Source: an uncultured Anderseniella sp. (GTDB lineage Bacteria; Pseudomonadota; Alphaproteobacteria; Rhizobiales; Aestuariivirgaceae). From it: a stretch of 64,000 nt of DNA. Below are positions 8,213 to 15,091 of the stretch, in pieces. The notes beneath the pieces were generated by a model. It had not been told where the DNA came from and made no database searches. It worked only from the letters and a program-made list of their open reading frames with translations. The position numbers were made by a program, and so were the translations under genes. Each line of letters opens with the position of its first letter. Positions within the stretch are counted from its first letter, which is position 1. Where the stretch lies: the NCBI GenBank assembly GCA_947488295.1, contig CANKYU010000003.1, forward strand, positions 310,001 to 374,000, given 5' to 3'.

Positions 8213-8926
8213 TTATCCCCTGGCCGGGTTGCCGGATCTGGCCGTTTCGCCTTCCGGCTGCTTCTCCATCTCGACCCACTGCAGCAACGGCTCAATCCAC
8301 TCGGGGTCCGCCCGGTAGAACAATCCGTGTCCTTTGCCGGTTTCGAATATGACGTCCATTACGGCGCTCAGTTGCGGGTTTCTTTCGAACAGGGGGCGGC
8401 AGGAAAACCCCAGGTCGTCGACGGTATCGCTCATTGACATGACGGTGCCCTGAAAGCCATCGGCAACTCTGTCGCGGCCTTCGACGATTGCCCTTGTACA
8501 GCCTGCCATCACGACATACCTGATGTCGGCATTCTGTAACCGGTTGGCGGTAAGCAGGGTGATGTAGCCGCCCTTGCTGAAGCCGGCCACGGAGATGTGA
8601 GCGGCGGGAACGCCCTGTTTCAGCAGGTAGCGTATCTCGTTGGCAAGCCTGAAGGCTTCTGCATGCGGACCCGTTTCACCACGCCTGACCCGGGCGATGA
8701 CGTTGGCCCTGCCTTTAGCCAGCCGGGTGACGATCCGGTGAAACTGGTAGTGGCCGAAGCGGGGAGAAATCGGGCTGACGCCATCTGTTTCGATTATCTT
8801 GCCATGTACATAAAACAGGTATCTTTCAGACGCGGATATCTTGTTCGGGAAGCGCCAGAAAATGTCTCCGGCAACCGCGCTATGAGACAGGCTCAACAGG
8901 CAGGCAATAATCAGCGCAACGCGCAT
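8213..8926 (-). CDS. Secreted alpha/beta hydrolase-like protein
   Basis: A 237-residue protein with an N-terminal signal peptide (residues 1-19, cleavage after AVAG region) and a serine-hydrolase-like body: YVHGKI near residue 40 as oxyanion segment, SVAGFSKGGYIT as nucleophile elbow, and GKGHGLFYRADPEW with a likely catalytic His. I set the start at 8926 because a ggag site precedes it and the signal peptide begins there; the open frame upstream encodes low-quality Arg/Cys-rich sequence. It is the first gene of the hydrolase-hydrolase-SDR unit, opposite in role to LysR upstream. The substrate is unknown. Confidence 0.82.
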   Translation of the reverse strand: MRVALIIACLLSLSHSAVAGDIFWRFPNKISASERYLFYVHGKIIETDGVSPISPRFGHYQFHRIVTRLAKGRANVIARVRRGETGPHAEAFRLANEIRYLLKQGVPAAHISVAGFSKGGYITLLTANRLQNADIRYVVMAGCTRAIVEGRDRVADGFQGTVMSMSDTVDDLGFSCRPLFERNPQLSAVMDVIFETGKGHGLFYRADPEWIEPLLQWVEMEKQPEGETARSGNPARG

Positions 8927-9012
8927 TTGGGAATCTCCGATAGGTGGGCCGTGGACGCGCCACAGGTAGAACTGCTGCCCGGCGCTGTCCAAACCCAATC
9001 GAGAATAGTGCG

Positions 9013-9894
9013 CTACCGAATTGGAATAGCGGCAGCCGGCGGCGCCGCAAAATCCGCCATGGACTGCCAGATCATCCGAGCACTCGCGCTGGCGCGGGTT
9101 GAACAGTAGAGATTGACCGAGTAGGGAATTCGAACCGAGCCTTCGCACTCGGCAAGGACACCGGATGCCAGATCCTGCTCGACAACACTGAGCGGCAGCA
9201 CGCCTTTGCCTTCGCCTGCCACACACAGGGCTCGAATGTCGGCAGGCAGCCCGAACTCAATGGTCCGGGCATTGACGTCTTTGGCTCCGACCTCTTGCCA
9301 GACGCGACCGAGATAGGTTTGACGGTGGGGGACAAACAGTGACTGGTCTGACGCATCTGCGCAGGTTGAATGTCTGACCATTACCAGTTCGTCCCGGGCA
9401 ACGGTCACCGGCCGGTAGACGACAAACTCCTCTGCCGGGCCAACCTGGTCATGAACATAGGCCAGGGCGAGATCACATTCCGATCGTCCCAGATGCTCGG
9501 CCACGTCGTCGTGGTTGCCTATCCACATGCTGAATTCCGAAGCGGTGCAACTGTGGAAAAATCGTTGCTTCAACGCCGGCAGAATATGCGTTGAAGCGCT
9601 GTGCGGCATGGCTACCTTTATGCGCGGGGCATGCGCTGTTCCGTTTCGTTTCGCCGTCTGGGCCTGTTGCAACTGTTCCAGAACCCGGATCGCCTTTGGA
9701 AGAAAGGCAAGACCGTCCTCGGTAAGCTCAACCGGGCGCTGGTCGCGGTCCAGCAGACTTATGCCCATCCAGTGTTCCAGTGCACGAATGCGCTTGCTGA
9801 CATTGGGTTGCGTCGTATTTCGCTGCTGCGCGGTTTTGGTGAAATTCCGTGTCTCCGAGAAGGTCACGAAATCCTTGAGTTGGTCTATGTGCAT
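9013..9894 (-). CDS. LysR-family transcriptional regulator
   Basis: A 293-residue LysR-type regulator. The winged helix-turn-helix occupies residues 1-60 (LKDFVTFSETRNFTKTAQQRN, then TQPNVSKRIRALE), followed by the linker helix and an effector domain with IKVAMPHSAS. It sits directly upstream of the hydrolase/SDR genes on the same strand, so regulation of them is possible, although LysR genes are more often divergent from targets. A divergent hydrolase starts at 10138, and the 240-base gap between may hold a shared promoter; it contains two copies of TCAATAA. Confidence 0.93.
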   Translation of the reverse strand: MHIDQLKDFVTFSETRNFTKTAQQRNTTQPNVSKRIRALEHWMGISLLDRDQRPVELTEDGLAFLPKAIRVLEQLQQAQTAKRNGTAHAPRIKVAMPHSASTHILPALKQRFFHSCTASEFSMWIGNHDDVAEHLGRSECDLALAYVHDQVGPAEEFVVYRPVTVARDELVMVRHSTCADASDQSLFVPHRQTYLGRVWQEVGAKDVNARTIEFGLPADIRALCVAGEGKGVLPLSVVEQDLASGVLAECEGSVRIPYSVNLYCSTRASASARMIWQSMADFAAPPAAAIPIR

Positions 9895-10137
9895 GGCGTT
9901 ACTTGATTTCTGGGTTCGTCAATAACGTTCTATGGATCAATAATGACGGATCGGAGGAATGCCACGCGCCGTTGGTCGCATGCGTCAACAAACCGCCGGG
10001 TACGGAGTGTAACGTGGGCGCGTTACTACTATTCCAGATTGGTTGCCCATCATTCTGAATAGGGTTTGGACAGCGATGTCCGTGATGCGTTAGGCACCTC
10101 CGGGTTCTTGCTCATTGCCTTCAGGAGCGTTTCGTCC

Positions 10138-10830
10138 GTGATCACCTTACCCACAGTCTGGCTGCATGGAGCCGGCCTGTCTCCGTCGACGTGGGGCGGA
10201 GTTACGACGGGTTTTTCAGATGTCATGCTGCTTGCTCTGCCCGGTCATGCAGACGCGGCCCGGCTGTCCGAGCCGTCAGTCGAAGCGTTCGCGGATGCCG
10301 TCGAACCGATGCTGCCAGACCGGTTTGCCCTGATTGCGCATTCACTTGGCGGGATGGTGGCGCTGGAGGTGGCGTCGAGGCATCCGGACCGTGTGGATGC
10401 ATTGGTGCTGATCGAAACAGTGGCGACTGTGCGGGCTCCACTTGGCCAGCGTCTGCAGGCATTCGCGGCACTGCATGTCATGCGGCTGCTGGGTCCGGGC
10501 GTGCTGGCGCATGTTGCCGGATGGGGTCAGCCGAAGGCAGTCGCATCGCACATGCATGAACAATTGTCCGGGATCAGTCAGGTTGCGATGATGGACACCC
10601 TCAGGGCGGCTTACGCCTATGACGCACGTGCAAGGCTGAAACACATAACGGCTCCGACGCTGATACTGTCCGGTCAGCGGAGCAGGCAGATCACGGCCTC
10701 ATCACGACACATGGCAACCATGATACCAGGTGCCGCCTGCAAGGTGCTGCAGGGAGGCCACATGTTGCATGTAGAATCGCCGGACCTGGTAAGAAACGCC
10801 ATTGAGGAGTTCCTGATCCGTGACTGTTGA
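10138..10830 (+). CDS. Alpha/beta hydrolase (BioH/MenH-like style)
   Basis: A 230-residue alpha/beta hydrolase. Oxyanion segment LHGAGLSPSTWGG is at the N-terminus, the nucleophile elbow is AHSLGGMVA, the acid is in TLILSGQRSRQI and the His in LQGGHMLHVESP. The start is chosen at GTG 10138 because an aggag site lies 10 bases upstream and residues before it look non-coding; the frame is open from TTG 10066. The fold resembles pimeloyl-ACP esterase BioH, but no biotin genes are near, so the function is open. It ends 11 bases inside the DUF6151 gene. Confidence 0.82.
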   Translation: MITLPTVWLHGAGLSPSTWGGVTTGFSDVMLLALPGHADAARLSEPSVEAFADAVEPMLPDRFALIAHSLGGMVALEVASRHPDRVDALVLIETVATVRAPLGQRLQAFAALHVMRLLGPGVLAHVAGWGQPKAVASHMHEQLSGISQVAMMDTLRAAYAYDARARLKHITAPTLILSGQRSRQITASSRHMATMIPGAACKVLQGGHMLHVESPDLVRNAIEEFLIRDC

Positions 10831-11443
10831 CCTCCCGATCACATGTACCTGCGGCACGTTGAAGGGCCATTTGCAGGCGGTATCGCCGGACACGGGAACC
10901 AGGTATGTCTGTCACTGCAGGGACTGCCAGGCTTTCATCCATTTTCTCAAGCGCCAGTCCGATGTACTGGATGAGAACGCCGGCACCGGGGTTTTTCAGA
11001 CCCGGCCGTCGCGGCTGACCATTGCCGGCGGACTTGATCAGTTGCGGTGCATTCGGTTGACCGCCAAGCCGACGCTGAGATGGTATGCCGGGTGCTGCAA
11101 CAGTCCCCTGTTCAACACCACATCATCCGGCAGATATCCGTTTCTCAGTGCAATCTGCCATTGCGCTGATCCCGGCTTGCGTGACGACGCCATGGGGCCG
11201 GTCAGCGGGCACCTGTCTGCAGCCGAAGCAGTTGGCGACATGAGCGGCAAGACGGAAGCTGGCGGGAACCGCATGCTGCTGGGTGTTGTCTATCGCATGA
11301 TATGTGAACGGTTGAGCGGCAGATCCAGGGACACACCGCTGTTTGACCCGGTCACAGGAGAGCCTGTTGCGGTACCGGCAATCATGGACCCCGTTGACCG
11401 CGCCAGGCTGGATGCCTCCATTGCGCGCTGGAACGGTCAGTAG
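10820..11443 (+). CDS. DUF6151-family protein (GFA/CENP-V-like zinc fold)
   Basis: A 207-residue protein of the uncharacterised DUF6151 family. The N-terminal half has the Cys pattern CTCG, CHCRDCQAF and AGCCNSPLFN, which resembles the zinc sites of glutathione-dependent formaldehyde-activating-like (GFA) enzymes. The C-terminal part has no recognised motif. It overlaps the upstream alpha/beta hydrolase by 11 bases, so the two are co-translated and possibly act on the same compound. No biochemical function is known to me. Confidence 0.75.
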   Translation: MTVDLPITCTCGTLKGHLQAVSPDTGTRYVCHCRDCQAFIHFLKRQSDVLDENAGTGVFQTRPSRLTIAGGLDQLRCIRLTAKPTLRWYAGCCNSPLFNTTSSGRYPFLSAICHCADPGLRDDAMGPVSGHLSAAEAVGDMSGKTEAGGNRMLLGVVYRMICERLSGRSRDTPLFDPVTGEPVAVPAIMDPVDRARLDASIARWNGQ

Positions 11444-11458
11444 GCCCAGAAGCGGTTG

Positions 11459-11704
11459 TCAGCTTCGCGATGTCCGGTCCAGATACTGCGCCAGTTGCTC
11501 GATGACGTTTTGAATCTCGCCGGCCTCTATCAGTTCGCCAATGGTCTTGCCGGATCCGGACGCGTCGATGCTGGCAAGATACTTTGCGCCGTCTGCCGGT
11601 GACGGCAGCTGATCCAGCAGTTGTCCCAGCGCCTGCCAGGGGCCGGGGCCGATTTCGAGCGTGCCCAGTTGCTGGTCTGCTGCGTGGGTGTGTTGTTCAA
11701 TCAT
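11459..11704 (-). CDS. Small hypothetical protein
   Basis: An 81-residue soluble, acidic protein, mostly helical by composition (ENVIEQLAQYLD-like C-terminus). I do not recognise it. No signal peptide, membrane segment or cysteine. It fills the gap between DUF6151 (convergent) and the sterol-desaturase-like gene. The ribosome site is weak (gagaca), so the gene is uncertain; the lack of a competing frame and codon use like the neighbours favour it. Confidence 0.45.
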   Translation of the reverse strand: MIEQHTHAADQQLGTLEIGPGPWQALGQLLDQLPSPADGAKYLASIDASGSGKTIGELIEAGEIQNVIEQLAQYLDRTSRS

Positions 11705-11851
11705 GTGTCTCTGTATGTCCTTTTCCGGTTATGCCTGGTGCATGTATCCAGTTCATCGCGACCAGTGGAATCACAGTTGTTCGATGGCTGCATTGAGCCC
11801 GATCAAGGCGGCATTTGTCAGGCAGCGGCAGGGTAGGGGGTGCCGTAGTCG

Positions 11852-12712
11852 TCAGTCTTTTGCATCCGGCTTCCAGCCCGGGCCTTTGAACAGATAGCCG
11901 AAGACCTGCCTCAGGTTTCTGGCCTTTGCGAGATCCCTTGCTATCTGGATATATTCATGAAAGTTGACCTTTACCGGGTTTGTGGTGCCGATCTGTGTAG
12001 TCAGGCCATACACAACCGGTTCTTCCTCGACCTGGTAGGTGCCGAAAATCCGGTCCCAGATGATCAGGATGCCGCCATAGTTCTTGTCCAGGTATTTTCC
12101 GTTCGACCCATGGTGCACCCGGTGCACGGACGGCGTGTTCAAAACCTTGTCCAGCCAGCCGAGCTTGCCTACCTTCTCGGTGTGAATCCAGGTCTGGTAG
12201 GCGACCACCACCGACAGGGCGATGATGGTCTGGACCAGGTCGAAACCGATCAGGATCATCGGAATGAAGAACACCCATTCTATCAGGCCTTCCACCCATG
12301 CCAGCCGCAAGGCGGTTGTCAGATTATATTCCGGTGATGAGTGGTGCACGCTGTGATGGGCCCACAGAATACGGATTTCATGTTCCCACCGGTGCATCCA
12401 GTAATAGGTGAAGTCTGCCGCAATCAATGCCAGGCCCCAGCTCCACCAGGTGATGGGTATTTCCATTATGGCAAACGGGCTGACGAGAATTAGCCCGACC
12501 ACAAATACCAGGCCATATGCGGTTCGCTCCAGAAGCGCATTGACCAGCAGGATGGCGAAATTGGCAGATGTTTCGCCGAGTTTCTTGCGTTCGCCGGTGA
12601 AGAAATCCCAAACCGTTTCAGAAACGATTAGCAGCAGGAAAATCAGGCCGATGATTTCCAGGATCTGAAATGTGCCTGAAAAGGCCTGGAACTGGGCGTC
12701 GAGTGGGTCCAT
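11852..12712 (-). CDS. Sterol-desaturase/fatty-acid-hydroxylase-superfamily membrane enzyme
   Basis: A 286-residue integral-membrane di-iron oxygenase. Membrane helices occupy about residues 18-40, 60-110 and 170-195. Histidine motifs are HRWEH, HHSVHHSS and the C-terminal HRVHHG, the set that binds the di-iron centre in the fatty acid hydroxylase superfamily. I place the start at 12712; extending to 12805 would take the coding region over the palindromic operator at 12787-12804. The divergent TetR regulator is its likely repressor. Substrate (sterol, carotenoid or lipid) cannot be read from sequence. Confidence 0.88.
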   Translation of the reverse strand: MDPLDAQFQAFSGTFQILEIIGLIFLLLIVSETVWDFFTGERKKLGETSANFAILLVNALLERTAYGLVFVVGLILVSPFAIMEIPITWWSWGLALIAADFTYYWMHRWEHEIRILWAHHSVHHSSPEYNLTTALRLAWVEGLIEWVFFIPMILIGFDLVQTIIALSVVVAYQTWIHTEKVGKLGWLDKVLNTPSVHRVHHGSNGKYLDKNYGGILIIWDRIFGTYQVEEEPVVYGLTTQIGTTNPVKVNFHEYIQIARDLAKARNLRQVFGYLFKGPGWKPDAKD

Positions 12713-12786
12713 TGGTGTGGTCTTTCGTATGGTTTGGTTGGCGGATGCCGCCGGTGCTATGAAGAAGGTCAGCGTATCGATTTTGT

Positions 12787-12804
12787 TGAACGAACGATCG
12801 TTCA
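12787..12804. promoter_or_regulatory. TetR-type operator between desaturase-like gene and tetR
   Basis: Arms TGAACGA (12787-12793) and TCGTTCA (12798-12804) form an inverted repeat with 4-base spacer, and GAACGATCGTTC (12792-12803) is a perfect 12-bp palindrome. Size and symmetry fit a TetR-family dimer. The position between divergent genes would let the TetR protein repress both. Confidence 0.65.
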
Positions 12805-12856
12805 TTGATATATTGAGTGGGACGTGTTAATACAAGACCCTGTCTGGAAAGATTGA

Positions 12857-13456
12857 ATGGAACCGAAGACAACCCGGACTGAAACGGCGCAGGCGAGGCG
12901 GCAACTCATCGTTGAGACCGCTGCTGTCTGTTTCATAGAGCAGGGCTTTCACCAGACCAGTATCAGGGATATTGCGAAGCGTGCCGGTGTCAGCCTCGGC
13001 AACCTCTATAACCATTTCCAGGGCAAGGCCGAATTGATCGCGGAGATTGCGCTGCTGGAGGCGCAGGACCTTGAAGCGCTTGCGGAGCAGGTGTCGGCGG
13101 CATCCGACCCGTCAAAGGCGTTCGACAGGTTCGTCGTGTCCTACCTAGAACATTGTTGCCGCCCGGAAAACATCATGCTGGCCGCTGAAGTCAGCTCGGA
13201 AGGCCTGCGCAACCCGGATGTCGGCGCCGGGTTCGTGAAAAACCGTTCAAAGCTGAACGCTGTGATCGCAGCACTGATCACTGAATTGCCGGCCCGACGA
13301 GACGCGCAGCCAACCGTCAGCCCGGCAGCCTGCGCAGGATTCGTCTTGGATCTGATCGAGGGACTGGCCCTGCGCAGCGCATTTGAAAACCGGCAACCGG
13401 GCAGAAAAGAGACCGGCTCACTCAAGGCAGTCATTCACAACATCGTGCTGAGCTAG
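12857..13456 (+). CDS. TetR/AcrR-family transcriptional regulator
   Basis: A 199-residue TetR-family repressor. The DNA-binding domain lies at about residues 12-60 with GFHQTSIRDIAKRAGVSLGN followed by LYNHFQGKAELI. The C-terminal ligand domain is helical and not assignable to a subfamily. It is divergent from the sterol-desaturase-like gene and the palindrome at 12787-12804 lies 53 bases upstream of the start, so autoregulation and control of the enzyme are likely. The ligand is probably a lipid-like compound, by inference from the neighbour. Confidence 0.92.
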   Translation: MEPKTTRTETAQARRQLIVETAAVCFIEQGFHQTSIRDIAKRAGVSLGNLYNHFQGKAELIAEIALLEAQDLEALAEQVSAASDPSKAFDRFVVSYLEHCCRPENIMLAAEVSSEGLRNPDVGAGFVKNRSKLNAVIAALITELPARRDAQPTVSPAACAGFVLDLIEGLALRSAFENRQPGRKETGSLKAVIHNIVLS

Positions 13457-13638
13457 GCTGTGTTTAGTGTGTGCCTGCTACCGTCGGCTGCGTCATCGCG
13501 ATATGTCAGAAAATCTTTGCAACCATGGTTCAAACGTATATGATTTCATTTAGGAAATTGGGACAGTTGTTTCATGAAAACCGCATGTTTTCGGCAATCT
13601 CCGCATAGAATATTGGCTTTAAGACACAAGGTTGACCA

Positions 13639-13797
13639 ATGAGCGAACAGAAAACCGTAACCGAAGTCCCGGAAGGCCAGGCGCGCTTCTTCAAAACACG
13701 CCAGATGAAGCCTAATGAAAAGGGCTATGTCGGCTATGAAACAATATGGGAACCGTTTCAAAAAGAAGCCCCCTACGAAACACCCAAACGGCCGTAA
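13639..13797 (+). CDS. Small protein, 52 residues
   Basis: A short open frame with ATG at 13639 and an aagg site 8 bases upstream. The product is hydrophilic, with charged, Tyr- and Pro-containing composition (for example KPNEKGYVGYETIW near the middle), no signal peptide and no cysteine. The reverse-strand frame over the same place (13546-13806) has no good start site. I do not recognise a family. The intact frame, ribosome site and non-random composition make a real small protein more likely than not. Confidence 0.5.
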   Translation: MSEQKTVTEVPEGQARFFKTRQMKPNEKGYVGYETIWEPFQKEAPYETPKRP

Positions 13798-13980
13798 GCA
13801 CAGCAAACGCTGTTGATGGGCCCGCAGTAAAAGCCGGCGTGGATCTCTTTGAACGCGCCGGGTTGAGGCCTCAAATTACTGCTGAAAGTACTGTGACGCG
13901 GAAGTTTCTTACCGTTGTGTCGTGATTAAGAAACTGATGTCTGGTGCTGCCACAAGGCGGTTGCCTGGTCAGGCTGCAGA

Positions 13981-14511
13981 TCAGTTGATGCTGTGTGCTT
14001 TTACGCCTTGTGCCGTCAAAGCCGCGTCAAGATCGATACTGTCGATTTCTTTCCCTCCACCTTCTATTTCCTCGTCGGTGGCGTCTCGAACCGCAAGTAT
14101 CTCAAGTGTAAAAATAACCTGCCGGCCGCACATCGGGTTGTTCCCGTCAACGGTCAGGGTCTTGTCGTCCATGCGGGTAACGATGAAATTCTTGGCGTCA
14201 CCCTTGTCATTTTCCATGGTGATGGTTGTGCCGATCTCATGGTACTGCTCCGGCACGTTTGTGAGCAGATCGGTAAAGACAAGCGTTTCGTCCCGGGGAC
14301 CGAAAATGCTGTTGCAGTCGATCGGCACGTCAATGATATCGCCGACCGTCTTGCCTTCCAGCTCTTCGAGAACCTGCGGAGCAAGTATGTCATTGTGACC
14401 ATGAACATAGGCGATCGGAAATTCAACCGAACTCAACAACTGGCCGGACTTTGCGTCGGTCACCTTGTAGCTGAGCTCAACCAGCTTGTCGTCCTGGATC
14501 AAATCACTCAT
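13981..14511 (-). CDS. FKBP-type (SlyD-like) peptidyl-prolyl isomerase
   Basis: A 176-residue SlyD-type FKBP: N-terminal half FKBP domain (VELSYKVTDAKSGQLLSS, AYVHGHNDILAPQVLEELEGK), an inserted-in-flap chaperone domain around residues 70-125, and return to the FKBP fold (FTLEILAVRDAT). The His-rich metal tail of E. coli SlyD is absent; the C-terminus is acidic. It follows the 116-residue NTF2-like gene and the aprM-aprB-aprA genes on the same strand, suggesting help with folding or cofactor loading of APS reductase. That link is contextual only. Confidence 0.85.
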   Translation of the reverse strand: MSDLIQDDKLVELSYKVTDAKSGQLLSSVEFPIAYVHGHNDILAPQVLEELEGKTVGDIIDVPIDCNSIFGPRDETLVFTDLLTNVPEQYHEIGTTITMENDKGDAKNFIVTRMDDKTLTVDGNNPMCGRQVIFTLEILAVRDATDEEIEGGGKEIDSIDLDAALTAQGVKAHSIN

Positions 14512-14529
14512 ATCGCTTCCAGAGTTTGC

Positions 14530-14880
14530 CTAGAAAATTGAAGCCCCGAACACCCTGACCTCATCGTCATGATATCCGAGCACCAGCCGGCCCAGCCACT
14601 CACCTTCCCGCTTGGTGCTGCGTTGCCGGTACAAGACAGTTACATGCTCGCCCCTGCGGATTATGCCAAGCGGATCGAAGTCTTCCGACAGGTTGCGGGT
14701 CAACTCACTGGTGGCAAATTGCCTGCCGACCTCGACTTCATCCAGGCCCAGCATCAGCGACGGCGAAAAGTGCTTTATGAATTCTGCGTAGTTGCCGTCG
14801 TTTGAATTCCTGATCAGATCGCGCCACATCGAATTTGCCAGCGTCATGATCTCTTCATCGCTGTTGTCCACGATGTTCAT
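14530..14880 (-). CDS. Hypothetical NTF2-like small protein
   Basis: A 116-residue soluble protein. The order helix (IMTLANSMWRDLI), YAEFIKHFSP, a run of beta strands and a WLGRLVLGYHDDEVRVFG end looks like a SnoaL/NTF2-type cone fold, though I cannot name a family. It starts with ATG at 14880 and lies 18 bases upstream of the FKBP gene, so the pair is co-transcribed. Both are 212 bases downstream of aprA. It may be an accessory of dissimilatory sulfur metabolism, but evidence is positional. Confidence 0.65.
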   Translation of the reverse strand: MNIVDNSDEEIMTLANSMWRDLIRNSNDGNYAEFIKHFSPSLMLGLDEVEVGRQFATSELTRNLSEDFDPLGIIRRGEHVTVLYRQRSTKREGEWLGRLVLGYHDDEVRVFGASIF

Positions 14881-15091
14881 CGTTGAACCCTTCTGTTGTA
14901 CCGGATCAGTATGGTTTTCATTGAATCACCCAAAAACCATGAAACTGATCGTTTCCGAATTCCCAGGGCAACTTTGTGGATTCGCTTGAACCCATTTTGC
15001 TCTGGGCCATAAAACAAACCCGCCCCGAAAAACCGTTGCCGTTGCTGGTACGGCTTGTTTTCCGGCGCGGATTTTTGTCGTCAGTCAGAGG

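Noticed and set aside
8927..9226. Longer start for the secreted hydrolase
   Set aside because: Extra residues are Arg/Cys-rich and overlap the LysR gene; signal peptide begins at 8926.
13546..13806. 86-residue minus-strand frame
   Set aside because: Phe/Leu-rich translation without start site; the opposite small frame has a ribosome site.
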